From SIRX01 sp965213905 (lineage in GTDB: Bacteria; Actinomycetota; Rubrobacteria; Rubrobacterales; Rubrobacteraceae), in assembly GCA_965213905.1 (NCBI GenBank), contig OZ243922.1:2666001-2730000 (forward strand): a stretch of DNA of 64,000 nucleotides, given 5' to 3'. Positions 15,997-24,873 of the stretch are shown in pieces; the stretch's first letter is position 1; every line of letters starts with the position of its first letter. Under the pieces are notes generated by a model. It was not told the DNA's origin. It did no database searches and saw only the letters and a program-made list of their open reading frames with translations. Both the position numbers and the translations under genes were made by a program.

Positions 15997-16875
15997 TTGT
16001 GGTTTCGCTACTCCAAACGCTTTTTCGCAGTCTTTACGGTTTTGTCGTTTGTCGCGATTGCCTCGGGCTGCCTCGTCGTCGCCCTCGATGGCGCTCCTGC
16101 CGGAGCTTGGCTACGGAATATCGCCACATGGAGTGTAGGTGCGGTCGTGGCACTGACTGTTTCTCGTTTCGCCTCACCCATCTTCGCGCGCGTCATGATC
16201 TTCGCTGCCCCTGCCGGATTGCTAGCCAGTCTTGCCAGTCCAGGCCAAATGGGTGTGCATCGCTGGCTCGAGGTCGGGCCTGTCCAGGCGAATGCCGCCG
16301 CGCTGCTACTGCCGGCCTTCGTTGTGGCGATGGCTAGTTTCATCCACGATGCGCGCTGGATTTGGTTTGCGTACGCCTTGTGCGCGGTAGTGCTGGTCTT
16401 ACAGCCGGACGCATCGCAGGCAACCGCTCTCGCCATGGCGGGCCTCGTCATTGTGGCGCGCCTTCCGGTGGCCCGCGTTTTTCGTATAAGTGCCGTAGTC
16501 TTGATTTTGTTCGCTGCTGTGGTGGCATGGCTGCGCCCCGATCCGCTCACGCCCGTTGCAGAGGTCGAAGGCATTATAGGCCTCGCTTACACTCTTTCTC
16601 CACTAATCGCCACGGGGGCCGTTGTTTCGCTTGGTGCCGCAACTCTAGCTCCCATGATGATTGCTGCTCGTCCTGAATCCTCGGTTGTGCGAACCGCCGC
16701 ACTTGCGCTCAGCGTCTATTTCGTCCTGTCAGCCCTCACGACGCTGTTCGGCGCTTTCCCGGTTCCGCTTGTCGGCATTAGTATGAGTCCGGTTGTCGGA
16801 TTCTGGCTGGGCGTCGGGCTGCTGGTGGCTAGTGCTTCTTGGGAAAATACTGTCACTGACGTCTCGGGTGCATGA
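15997..16875 (+). CDS. FtsW/RodA-like polytopic membrane protein, short and divergent
   Basis: About 292 residues with roughly nine hydrophobic helices. Two stretches recall SEDS proteins: GVHRWLEVGPVQANAAALLLPAF (compare the FtsW pattern G-x-x-RW...G...QPSE) and LQPDASQATALAMAGLVI (compare LQPDLGTA). It is shorter than FtsW/RodA (about 370-400) and keeps only these motifs. I chose TTG at 15997 because the upstream in-frame sequence overlaps the Uma2 gene. No cell-wall partner gene is adjacent. Could be a SEDS-derived protein of unknown role. Confidence 0.6.
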   Translation: MWFRYSKRFFAVFTVLSFVAIASGCLVVALDGAPAGAWLRNIATWSVGAVVALTVSRFASPIFARVMIFAAPAGLLASLASPGQMGVHRWLEVGPVQANAAALLLPAFVVAMASFIHDARWIWFAYALCAVVLVLQPDASQATALAMAGLVIVARLPVARVFRISAVVLILFAAVVAWLRPDPLTPVAEVEGIIGLAYTLSPLIATGAVVSLGAATLAPMMIAARPESSVVRTAALALSVYFVLSALTTLFGAFPVPLVGISMSPVVGFWLGVGLLVASASWENTVTDVSGA

Positions 16876-16936
16876 TGCGTCTGCGCCAGAACGCCGTTAC
16901 CCTGGTAAGTGTGGAAGACTAACAAAGGCAGGCGGA

Positions 16937-17518
16937 TTGGCGAAAGACTTTCCCAAAGTACAGGTCGAGAGCCGTGAAGAGTGGCGGACGTGGCTTGAGG
17001 CCAACCACGAGATCGCGGAGAGCATCTGGCTCGTTACGTTCAAGAAAGGTAGTGGAAAGCCTTACGTGTCGTACGACGCCGTGGCCGAAGAGGCGATCTG
17101 TTTCGGTTGGATCGACAGCCTGCCACGCAAGTTGGATGCAGAACGGACCATGCTGCTGTTGTCACCGAGGAAGCCCGGCAGCGCCTGGTCGAAGGTTAAT
17201 AAGGAGCGGGTGAAACGCATGATGTCCGCTAGGAAGATGCATCCGTCCGGCCTGCGGAAGATCGAGCAGTCCAAAGCCGACGGCTTCTGGGCGTTCCTCG
17301 ACGACGTCGAAGCCCTCGTAGTCCCGGATGATCTATCCGCTGCGCTCGCGGAATATGAGGAGGCTGAGAAGAATTTCGAAGCCTTCCCGCGCTCGGCCAA
17401 GCGCGGTATTTTAGAGTGGATCAAACAAGCAAAGAAGGCCGAAACCCGCAGCAAGCGCGTCCTGGAGACGGCGGAGCTGGCCTCTAGGAATATCCGGGCG
17501 AACCAGTACCGTCGGTGA
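16937..17518 (+). CDS. YdeI/OmpD-associated family protein
   Basis: 193 residues. Characteristic segments are ESREEWRTWLEANHEIAESIWLV, YDAVAEEAICFGWIDSLPRKLD and SPRKPGSAWSKVNKERV, ending in the C-terminal segment AEKNFEAFPRSAKRGILEWI. The family is soluble and poorly understood. TTG at 16937 is preferred; the frame upstream runs through unrelated sequence. Its end overlaps the next gene start by four bases (GTGA), indicating coupling. Confidence 0.82.
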   Translation: MAKDFPKVQVESREEWRTWLEANHEIAESIWLVTFKKGSGKPYVSYDAVAEEAICFGWIDSLPRKLDAERTMLLLSPRKPGSAWSKVNKERVKRMMSARKMHPSGLRKIEQSKADGFWAFLDDVEALVVPDDLSAALAEYEEAEKNFEAFPRSAKRGILEWIKQAKKAETRSKRVLETAELASRNIRANQYRR

Positions 17519-18117
17519 GCGAATCGTCTGAAAATATAGGCATCCTGGCTTATGGTTCGCTCGGTGACGATCCGGGCGTGGAGATCCGGCCTCGAATCGT
17601 CGAGAAGATAGATTGTGAAACCCTGTTCCGGGTGGAGTTCGCCCGCACGAGCCGGACGCGGAACGGTGCGCCCACTCTGGCCCCCGTTTCGGAGGGCGGG
17701 GCTGCGGTGAACGCGAGCATCCTGGTTTTACAGAAATCTGTCTTGGAGGCTGATGCAACGGATATGCTGTGGCGCCGTGAAACTCGCAGAGAGGGAAGCG
17801 AGCAGCGCTACGACCCATCGTCCGAGGTAACGGTCCGCCGCCTGGATAACTTCGAAAGTCTGGAAACAGTGCTGTACGTTGAGGTCCGCGCCAACATACC
17901 GGACCCCGGCCCACGGAAGTTGGCGAGGTTGGCTATCGAAAGCGCCCGCTCCGAAGCCGGCAAGATAGGCCGGGACGGGATAACGTACCTTATGGATGTA
18001 AAGAGGAACGGAGTAGAGACACCACTAATACCAAACTACGAGAGAGAAATACTACGGCTTACCGGCGCGGATACGTTCGAAAACGCACGAGACTTTTGTC
18101 GGGTAAGAGGACGGTGA
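17515..18117 (+). CDS. Gamma-glutamylcyclotransferase-like fold protein
   Basis: 200 residues. The N-terminal NIGILAYGSLGDDPGVEI carries the YGSL signature of the GGCT/AIG2-like fold, where it forms the substrate cavity. No close subfamily recognised; the sequence is longer than typical GGCT. GTG start overlaps the TGA of the YdeI-like gene. Function unassigned. Confidence 0.65.
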   Translation: MSESSENIGILAYGSLGDDPGVEIRPRIVEKIDCETLFRVEFARTSRTRNGAPTLAPVSEGGAAVNASILVLQKSVLEADATDMLWRRETRREGSEQRYDPSSEVTVRRLDNFESLETVLYVEVRANIPDPGPRKLARLAIESARSEAGKIGRDGITYLMDVKRNGVETPLIPNYEREILRLTGADTFENARDFCRVRGR

Positions 18118-18208
18118 GGATCGCTGCGTGGTTCTATCCTATGCCAACCTTCTATGCAGTTTAGGTGTGTCGTTCTCTACAGGCGTCCTGTGCTAGGGTG
18201 TTGAAGCT

Positions 18209-18862
18209 ATGAATAACTCCCGCGAGTCCGCCGAGTTGTTGTTGAAAGCGTGGCCGTCAATAGTTGGTGAATGTCGGGCAACGCTAGGCTCAGAGCTTTA
18301 TTATCAGGCACTCGTTTATCATAATCTGAGGAAAGTAGGGGTGCCGCTTACCCAGATCGGCGTGAACGTTAAGATGCAGATTGACAGCCCGGTGTCTCAA
18401 CTATTCAAGAAACTGGACTTGCGTAAGCATGAAAACTTCCGCGGGGGCTTCGAACCTATACCGGATGTAGCGTTGTTTTCGCCCTCAGTATCAGCGGACT
18501 GGAGGCGTCGTAATTTTGCAGCAACTCTCCGTTCGATGTTGCTTGCGGTCGAGATCAAGGCTTCTGAGAGAGCGGATAGCCGTTTGGGACCGAAAGAAGT
18601 GACCAACGACATAGAAAAGTTGGCCGCCCACCGCGAAGAGGCAATCCACCGCGAAACGGACTTCTATCCGGTGATGATGGTTATTGACACGGCGCCTTTA
18701 TTGAAAGAGCGAATGACCGACTACGGATTTGACCTGGCAGTTCGACGTGCCGAAGAACTCGGCGTCGGCTTTCTGTATCTTTCGCCAAATACCGAGCTTG
18801 AATCTGTAAGCAAACACTTGGCAGGTGCAGGCAGGGAACGCTTCGCTCCATCTGCTTCATGA
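18209..18862 (+). CDS. Hypothetical protein with possible PD-(D/E)XK-type core
   Basis: 217 residues. Not recognised by name. The centre shows IPDVALFSP followed about 40 residues later by LLAVEIKASERADSR, an arrangement (Asp...ExK) like PD-(D/E)XK nucleases. A TAGGGT box lies nine bases upstream of the ATG with no ribosome binding site, suggesting a near-leaderless transcript. Converges with the polymerase gene, leaving only four bases between them. Confidence 0.6.
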   Translation: MNNSRESAELLLKAWPSIVGECRATLGSELYYQALVYHNLRKVGVPLTQIGVNVKMQIDSPVSQLFKKLDLRKHENFRGGFEPIPDVALFSPSVSADWRRRNFAATLRSMLLAVEIKASERADSRLGPKEVTNDIEKLAAHREEAIHRETDFYPVMMVIDTAPLLKERMTDYGFDLAVRRAEELGVGFLYLSPNTELESVSKHLAGAGRERFAPSAS

Positions 18863-18866
18863 CTAT

Positions 18867-20147
18867 CTACACCACTAGAGAATTTACTTCGTGGGCACTC
18901 CGCGTTGACTCGACGGCGATGTCCGGGATGTGCGCAAAGGCGATGCGCGAGGGGGCCGTGCGCGCGGAGCTGTGCATGGCGGCCAGGTAGACGGCGTTCG
19001 TCCCAAACCGGCCGTTCACCGCGTCCATCGCCCGCGCCAACTCGGACTTTCGGTGGTCTTCGACGAATAGGGGCGGTGTCCTGCAAGTGTCGTGCAAGAG
19101 ATCGTAGAGCACGACCGAGACCTTGAGCGGTGTGCCCGCAGCCGGACGGCTCTCCCACAGACCGGAGAGCGCTTCCACCAGCGTTTGGGTGTCTTGGCAG
19201 GGTACCAGGGGCGTCGCGGACTTCCACTTTGCGTGGCGGGCGTAGGAGAGGCCGACTGACAGGCCACCGGCCCAGTCGCCGAGCTTGCGCAGCCGGGCGG
19301 CGGCTTTGTGGACGAGCCGGACTAGTACGGCCTTCGCGCCTTCCGGTGTGCGAAACTCCGGCGGCAGGACGTGGGAGTGGCCGAGCGTCCGGCGACGGGT
19401 GGGGCTTTCCGGGAGTTCGTAGCCGCGCAGGGCGTACCACCAGCGTTCTCCGACGACGCCCTTCCAGATGCGTCGCAACTGATCCTTCGGTTGGGCGCAG
19501 AGCCGCTCGACGGTGGAGATGCCGTTACTTTCCAACCGGGCGTGCATCCGGCTGCCGATGCCGGTCAGGTCTCGCAGGGAGAGAGAATACAACTTGTGCG
19601 GCAGATCATCCGTGCGGAGCGTCGTCAGGCCGTCGGGTTTCTGCATCTTGCCGGCTATCTTGGCGAGAAAGCGGTTCTGGGCGAGGCCGACGGAGCAGAG
19701 CAGGTGTGTCCCCGCCTGGTCGTGGATCGCCTTTTTAACTTCCTGCGCCACCGCGAGCGCCTCGTCCGGGTTCCGTTGCCGCAGACCCATTTTGCAGAAC
19801 ATCTCGTCTATGGAGGTGACTCTATCAACGGGCAGTACCGAATCTACGGCCGCCACGATCTTCTCGTGGGTCCGCACGTAGAGCGGCGGCCGCGCCTCGA
19901 CTATCTGCAGATCCGGGCAGAGCCGCCGCGCGTCGAAGACCTTTGTCCCGGTCTTGATGCCGTACCGCTTGGCCTCGTAGCTGGCGGCGATGCAGGAGGT
20001 GTTCTCCGCCATTACCGGGACGACCCCGACCGGCCGGCCACGGAGTTCGGGGCGGAACTGTTGTTCCACCGAGGCGAAATAGGAGTTCATGTCCAGAGAC
20101 ATCCAGGTGAGATCCCCGACTCCTTCTGTGCGACGCTTCGCGGCCAT
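18867..20147 (-). CDS. Y-family DNA polymerase (DinB/UmuC superfamily)
   Basis: 426-residue translesion polymerase. Motifs: SLDMNSYFASVEQQ (first metal ligand and steric-gate region), SYEAKRYGIKTGT, and TSIDEM (the SIDE catalytic acidic pair). A helix-hairpin-helix thumb region LTGIGSRMHARLESNGI follows. The DMNSYF form and the ending RIAFAHIP place it in an atypical clade sometimes misnamed ImpB, not classical DinB (DMDxFF). No imuA/dnaE2 partner is adjacent. Expected to bypass DNA lesions at the cost of fidelity. Confidence 0.88.
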   Translation of the reverse strand: MAAKRRTEGVGDLTWMSLDMNSYFASVEQQFRPELRGRPVGVVPVMAENTSCIAASYEAKRYGIKTGTKVFDARRLCPDLQIVEARPPLYVRTHEKIVAAVDSVLPVDRVTSIDEMFCKMGLRQRNPDEALAVAQEVKKAIHDQAGTHLLCSVGLAQNRFLAKIAGKMQKPDGLTTLRTDDLPHKLYSLSLRDLTGIGSRMHARLESNGISTVERLCAQPKDQLRRIWKGVVGERWWYALRGYELPESPTRRRTLGHSHVLPPEFRTPEGAKAVLVRLVHKAAARLRKLGDWAGGLSVGLSYARHAKWKSATPLVPCQDTQTLVEALSGLWESRPAAGTPLKVSVVLYDLLHDTCRTPPLFVEDHRKSELARAMDAVNGRFGTNAVYLAAMHSSARTAPSRIAFAHIPDIAVESTRSAHEVNSLVV

Positions 20148-20204
20148 TGGCCCAGCGTAGAGGGTCGCGATGATCCACTAATGATCCCGCGATGAAACTA
20201 GAAG

Positions 20205-20888
20205 TCAGGAACCGCCCGAAGCCTCGTCGTACCCGTCCACAGCCAAGTCGCAGGGAGGGTCACCGTCTCCCGCCTCGGGCGCCTCGTCCGGCGGCGCGTC
20301 TTCGGAGAGGACCATCCAGCCGAACGGGTCAACCCGGACCTCGTGCCATCCCTCTCTCGAATAATATTCCGTGGAGAAGACGTAGCGGTTCCCCGCCCTC
20401 AACTCCTGTGCCGCAACGTACCCGCCATCCGGGAAACCGTTGCCGAAACATATGGTAGCTTTGGTGTCCGGCGGCGGCACGCTGAGTTGGTTAACGGTTA
20501 CGGTTTGTCCGGCTTCCAGGTTGTCGTCAGGGGTCTCGTCTTTCCTGACCTCCTCTACCCGGACTCTGAAGCGGGCGGTCGAGGTCCAAGCTTCCAGAAA
20601 CGGCGTCGGGTCGTTGTCGCCGTAGGCCACCAGGCGCACGACTTCGCCGACGAAAACCTCTTCGGAGTTTCGCATCAGCTTCCGCCCGTTTCTGGGATCA
20701 AAGCCCAGGTTGGACTCGGAGGAGATGAGCACCCGGGGGTCCGCGTAAGTCTTGCGGGCTTCTGCCTCGGATTTCGCCCGCTCCCTTTCTAGAAATTGGC
20801 CTAAAAGCACGGCCGAAGCTCCCACCCCGACAGCGACGATCGTCAGCAGCGCCAGTATCGAGACCAGAATTGTTTTTCGCAGGCTCAT
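20205..20888 (-). CDS. Membrane-anchored extracytoplasmic protein of unknown function
   Basis: 227 residues. A positively charged start (MSLRKTI) and one hydrophobic helix at residues 7-31 indicate an uncleaved signal anchor. The remainder is hydrophilic and acidic, predicted outside the membrane, with a Cys pair (CFGNGF and PPCDLAVDGY) that could form a disulfide. No known domain recognised. Stands alone between two convergent or divergent neighbours. Confidence 0.7.
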   Translation of the reverse strand: MSLRKTILVSILALLTIVAVGVGASAVLLGQFLERERAKSEAEARKTYADPRVLISSESNLGFDPRNGRKLMRNSEEVFVGEVVRLVAYGDNDPTPFLEAWTSTARFRVRVEEVRKDETPDDNLEAGQTVTVNQLSVPPPDTKATICFGNGFPDGGYVAAQELRAGNRYVFSTEYYSREGWHEVRVDPFGWMVLSEDAPPDEAPEAGDGDPPCDLAVDGYDEASGGS

Positions 20889-20999
20889 CGAGGTTGTGCG
20901 AGATTATCCCACCGCGGCGGCCCACGTTCTACCGGTGCCACGAGACTACTTACCGTTCGATGCTAGGATTGTGAGAGGTCCCGAAAGCAGGGAGGTTTT

Positions 21000-21194
21000 G
21001 TGCCGAAAGGTGGGCGGAGAAAAGGCGACAGACTGGAACTGTGGGGGTGGGTCCTGTTCGTGGTCTCCGCGCTCTTTTTTATCTTCGCCAGCCTCCGCAC
21101 GGGGGACGTGGCCGGGTTGTTCGGCGGGTTGTTCTTTTTCGTGGCCTGTGTGGTGTTTCTGGCGGCTTTTCGGGCGCGGGGCGGTAGAGGCTAA
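21000..21194 (+). CDS. Small two-helix membrane protein
   Basis: 64 residues with a basic N-terminus (PKGGRRKGDRLE) and two hydrophobic segments (about 14-29 and 38-57). GTG start at 21000 preceded by GGAGG. Converges with the hydrolase gene, leaving four bases between stops. No family recognised. Confidence 0.6.
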   Translation: MPKGGRRKGDRLELWGWVLFVVSALFFIFASLRTGDVAGLFGGLFFFVACVVFLAAFRARGGRG

Positions 21195-21198
21195 AACG

Positions 21199-21822
21199 CT
21201 AGGGTAAATTCTCGGCGAGCCAGTCCTTCGCTTCTTCGACCTCTTCGTGGGCTAGGGGATGCCCGATGTCTCGCCAGCGCAGGTCCACTTCGGCCCCGGC
21301 TTCGCGGAGCATGTTCGCCAGGCGTTCGGTGTTGTCCGGTAGGATCATACGGTCTTGGGTGCCGGCGGCCATGAAGACCGGCATCCCGGAGAGGTCCGGC
21401 GTAACCTCGGGCTCCAGGGGGACCATCGAGCGGAAGAGAACCGCCGCGCGCAGGAGGCCGGGGTGCAGCAGGATCAGGCCGGCCGCGATGTTTGCCCCGT
21501 TAGAGTAACCGGTGGCGACGAGTTTGTCTTTGTCGAAGCCGTACTCCTCCGCCGCGTTCTCCACGAACTCGGCCAGCTCGTGGGTGCGGAAGACGAGGTC
21601 TTCCATGTCGAAGACGCCTTCGGCGAGGCGGCGGAAAAAACGGGGGTAGCCGTTCTCGGAGACATTGCCCCGGGGGGAGAGGATCGCGGCCCCGGGCGCC
21701 AAGTCCTGGCCTAGTGGAATGAGGTCTTCCTCGTTCCCGCCGGTCCCGTGCAATACCAGCAGCGTCGTTTCGTTCTCACCCGGAACAAAGCGGTGGATGA
21801 GCCCCAGGCCGGCGTCCATCAA
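21199..21822 (-). CDS. Alpha/beta hydrolase, carboxylesterase family (MhqD-like)
   Basis: 207 residues. Nucleophile elbow GYSNGA near residue 107, the oxyanion-side LVLHGTGGNEEDL near residue 22, Asp in GTQDRMI and His in DIGHPLAHEE complete a catalytic triad. In Bacillus the MhqD hydrolase pairs with an MhqO/MhqE-type dioxygenase in quinone resistance, and the same pair is seen here with a 4-bp overlap. Regulation by a quinone-sensing MarR protein is known elsewhere but no such gene is adjacent. Confidence 0.85.
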   Translation of the reverse strand: MMDAGLGLIHRFVPGENETTLLVLHGTGGNEEDLIPLGQDLAPGAAILSPRGNVSENGYPRFFRRLAEGVFDMEDLVFRTHELAEFVENAAEEYGFDKDKLVATGYSNGANIAAGLILLHPGLLRAAVLFRSMVPLEPEVTPDLSGMPVFMAAGTQDRMILPDNTERLANMLREAGAEVDLRWRDIGHPLAHEEVEEAKDWLAENLP

Positions 21823-22769
21823 CTTACCTTCGAAGGGTCGTCGAGCCGGGGCAGCACGCCCTCCAGGTGGTCGCGACGGGACTCGTACTGTGGTGGCAAC
21901 TTGAGGTTCGTACCGAGTTCTTCGATCTTTTCGTCGGCGGTGAAGCCGGGTGGGTCGGTGGCGATCTCGAACAGCACGCCGCCCGGTTCGCGGAAGTAGA
22001 TGGCGTTGAAGTAGTTTCGGTCTATGACCGGCGTTACGTCGTAACCGAGACTCTCGACTTCTTCCCGGATCTCCAACTGATGCTCGTCGTTCTCCGCCCG
22101 AAACGCGACGTGGTGCACGGTCCCCACGCCCATGCGGCCCCGCGGATCCTCCGAACCGTCAACCACGTCTACGACGTTCCCCGGCCCGCCGTCGCCGGCC
22201 TCGAAGCGGTAGCGCCCGTCGCCCTCTTCTACCTGCCGGAAACCCAGGGTCTCGGTCATTAGCTTTGTGGTGCGCCCCGGATCACGCTCTGAGAGGGTTA
22301 CGTGGTGAAAGCCGCGGACGGCGTGCTCCGCCGGCACCGGGCCGTCCTCCCAGGGGCTCCGGCTATCATTCGCGGAGGCGACGAGCTCCAGCTTCATTCC
22401 ATCCGGGTCGTCGAAAGAAACCACCGTGTCGTCGAAGCGCCGGGAGGGTTGCCCGAAGCGGACGCCGTGACCTATGAGTCGGTCCGTCCAGTATCCGAGT
22501 GAGCTTTCCGGCACGGAGAACGACGTGACGGTGAGCTGACCCGTACCCTGCAGCCCGGCCGGCGCGTGCGCCCAGGGAAAGAACGTCATGATGCTGCCGG
22601 GTGAGCCGTTACCATCGCCGTAGTAGAGGTGGTAGGTCTCCGGGTCGTCGAAGTTGACGGTCTTCTTTACCATCCTCAAGCCCAGCACCCCGACGTAGAA
22701 GTCTATGTTTCGCTGCGGCTCACCCGCGATGGCGGTAACGTGGTGGATGCCGGTGGTGTCGGTGCTCAT
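21819..22769 (-). CDS. Ring-cleaving dioxygenase, VOC superfamily (MhqO/MhqE-like)
   Basis: 316 residues with two tandem VOC units. Metal-binding-type segments: TGIHHVTAIAG near residue 5, RGFHHVTLSE near 152, TVHHVAFR near 217 and GVLFEIATDPPGF near 268. The family degrades hydroquinone-type aromatics in an Fe2+-dependent manner and has roles in quinone and thiol stress. Its end is coupled to the MhqD-like hydrolase. The start ATG at 22769 has GGGAG upstream. Confidence 0.87.
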   Translation of the reverse strand: MSTDTTGIHHVTAIAGEPQRNIDFYVGVLGLRMVKKTVNFDDPETYHLYYGDGNGSPGSIMTFFPWAHAPAGLQGTGQLTVTSFSVPESSLGYWTDRLIGHGVRFGQPSRRFDDTVVSFDDPDGMKLELVASANDSRSPWEDGPVPAEHAVRGFHHVTLSERDPGRTTKLMTETLGFRQVEEGDGRYRFEAGDGGPGNVVDVVDGSEDPRGRMGVGTVHHVAFRAENDEHQLEIREEVESLGYDVTPVIDRNYFNAIYFREPGGVLFEIATDPPGFTADEKIEELGTNLKLPPQYESRRDHLEGVLPRLDDPSKVS

Positions 22770-22832
22770 GGCTTTTCTCCCGGTTCGGATACGTTTGCGC
22801 GAATGCTTCTTATCCGGTTATACCACCCACGT

Positions 22833-23075
22833 CTAGTCGTCTTGCCACCTTATTCCGCCGTGGGCGCCGCCGTGGGTGCCCTCACAGAAAGGCTCACCGC
22901 CGGACGTGGAAGACCCCGGGTAAGGGTTGTTCTCTAGAAAGCCATCGTCCCGAAGGCCGGAGTTCTCGTGGCGGTTGTCGCAGAAAGGTTTGTTTCGCGA
23001 TTCGCCGCAGCGGCCCAGGCCGAAAGTTACGTCCAAGCCTTTTGGACGGTGGGTTTTTCTACCCACTTCCGTCAT
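22833..23075 (-). CDS. CDGSH-type iron-sulfur protein with degenerate ligand set
   Basis: 80 residues. The segment GRCGESRNKPFCDNRH matches CxC-x2-(S/T)-x3-PxCDxxH except that the first Cys is Gly. A second copy, SGGEPFCEGTH, keeps only the later Cys and His. With three instead of four ligands, [2Fe-2S] binding is uncertain. The ATG overlaps the stop of the upstream ABC transporter gene (ATGA), so it is the last gene of that operon. Could be decaying or use an alternative ligand. Confidence 0.7.
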   Translation of the reverse strand: MTEVGRKTHRPKGLDVTFGLGRCGESRNKPFCDNRHENSGLRDDGFLENNPYPGSSTSGGEPFCEGTHGGAHGGIRWQDD

Positions 23076-24868
23076 GTGGCGGCCGGCTCCCGGAATTGGC
23101 GGCGATAGAGGTCGGCGTAGAGGCCATTTTGCTCCAGGAGTTCGTCGTGGGTTCCGCGTTCGGCGATGCGGCCGTTCTCTACCGCGAGGATCAGGTCCGC
23201 GTTGCGGATGGTGCTCAGGCGGTGCGCGATCACAACGCTCGTCCGACCCTCTAGCAGCGTGCCGAGCGCCCTCTGGATGATCGCCTCAGTGCGGGTGTCT
23301 ATGTTGCTCGTCGCCTCGTCCAGGATGAGGATGCGCGGGTCGGTCAGGAGCGCCCGCGCAAAAGAGAGTAGCTGCCGCTGGCCCTGGCTCAACGAGCCGC
23401 CGCCCTCACCCAGTACCGTATCGTAGCCGTCCGGTAGCTCGGTTATAAAGCCGTGGGCGTTCACGGTGCGGGCCGCATCTTCTACCTCTTCCCGAGCCGG
23501 GTCATCTTTCCCGTAGCCGATGTTCTCTGCGACCGTGCCGGAGAAGAGGAACGGCTCCTGCAGCACGATCCCGATGCCGGCCCGCAGGTCTTTGCGCGCC
23601 AGCTCCCGCACGTCGCGGCCGTCTATCTTTACCGAGCCCTCCGTCGCGTCGTAGAAGCGGGGGATAAGGCTCGCGATGGTCGTCTTTCCCGCTCCTGTAG
23701 GGCCGACGAGGGCTATTGTTTGGCCCGGTTCTATCTCGATGTCTACGTTTTGCAGGACCGGCCGGCCGGGGTTGTAGGCGAAAGTTACGTCCTCAAAGGA
23801 GATCCTGCCTTCAGTCTCTCCCAACTCTACGGCGTCCGGCGGGTCGGGCGGTTCGGGTTCCTCGTCGAGGATGTTGTAGATCCGCTCTGCCCCGGCGAGC
23901 GCCGCCTGGAGCTGGGTGTAGAGCTGCGAGATTAGCTGGATGGGCCGGAAAAACTGCTGCACGTAGAGGACGAAAGCCGTCAGGATGCCGAGTGTCATCG
24001 AACCGGCGAAGACCAAATAACCACCGTACCCGATCACGAGCGCGATGGAGAGCGTACTGAGAACGTCTATCGTCGGGGCGAAGGCGGAGGTGATGGCCAC
24101 GGCCTCCACGTTCGCCGCCCGGTTCGCCGCGTTCCGCTCCCGGAACCGCTCGATGTTTGCCTCCGTCCGGTTGAACGCCTGCGCCTCGCGCACCCCGACG
24201 ATGTCCTCTTGCAGGTTCGCGGTAACGTCCCCGACCGTCTGGCGGGTAACGCGGAAAGCGCGGCGGGCCCGGCGGGCGAAAAAGGCGGTAAGAAGGAGCA
24301 TGAGCGGGATGATCAGGAAACTCCCCAACGCCAGGTTCCACTGCAACAGAAACATAGCAAGAAGAATCCCGATCAGGCTAAACAACGACCCGAGCAACTG
24401 CGCGATGCCTTGAGAGAACAGTTGGTTTAATGTATCAACATCATTGAGCACCCGGCTCATCAGATCCCCTACGGGGCGTTTATCGAAGTAGCGCAGCGGC
24501 AGATGTTGGAGCCGATCGAAGATGCGGCCCCGGATCGTCGCCAGCACACCCTGACCTATGGCTCCTACTTGGTAGACCTGTCCGCGCTGCGCCAGCGCCC
24601 CGACGGCGTAGATGGCGAACAGCACCCCCATCATCACGAACAGCATCGCCCGGTCGCCGCCTTCGAGGATGTAACGGTCTATGGTGATGCCGATAAGCGC
24701 CGGTCCACCCGCTTGCGCCGCGGCCCCGAGCAGCACGAGCACCATCGCGTAGGCCAACGGGCTCTTGTACGGAGTCAGTTCCCCGAGTAGCCGCCGGGCC
24801 GTCGCGCCCCGGTCACCGGCTTTCTCCTGGGGCGCACCCGCAATGGACTCTATGCCGCGCAGGCCCAA
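23072..24868 (-). CDS. Half-ABC exporter, canonical Walker B and LSQGQ signature (TM288-like)
   Basis: 598 residues: six membrane helices (about 30-325), then an ATPase domain with Walker A GPTGAGKTT, signature LSQGQRQ, Walker B ILILDEATSNID and H-loop IAHRLST. Catalytic Glu is present but the signature has Gln for the first Gly. This is the pattern of the consensus half of heterodimeric exporters of the TM287/288 or BmrCD type. The likely partner lies two genes upstream at 26377-28167. Substrate unknown. Confidence 0.9.
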   Translation of the reverse strand: MGLRGIESIAGAPQEKAGDRGATARRLLGELTPYKSPLAYAMVLVLLGAAAQAGGPALIGITIDRYILEGGDRAMLFVMMGVLFAIYAVGALAQRGQVYQVGAIGQGVLATIRGRIFDRLQHLPLRYFDKRPVGDLMSRVLNDVDTLNQLFSQGIAQLLGSLFSLIGILLAMFLLQWNLALGSFLIIPLMLLLTAFFARRARRAFRVTRQTVGDVTANLQEDIVGVREAQAFNRTEANIERFRERNAANRAANVEAVAITSAFAPTIDVLSTLSIALVIGYGGYLVFAGSMTLGILTAFVLYVQQFFRPIQLISQLYTQLQAALAGAERIYNILDEEPEPPDPPDAVELGETEGRISFEDVTFAYNPGRPVLQNVDIEIEPGQTIALVGPTGAGKTTIASLIPRFYDATEGSVKIDGRDVRELARKDLRAGIGIVLQEPFLFSGTVAENIGYGKDDPAREEVEDAARTVNAHGFITELPDGYDTVLGEGGGSLSQGQRQLLSFARALLTDPRILILDEATSNIDTRTEAIIQRALGTLLEGRTSVVIAHRLSTIRNADLILAVENGRIAERGTHDELLEQNGLYADLYRRQFREPAAT

Positions 24869-24873
24869 CTAAG

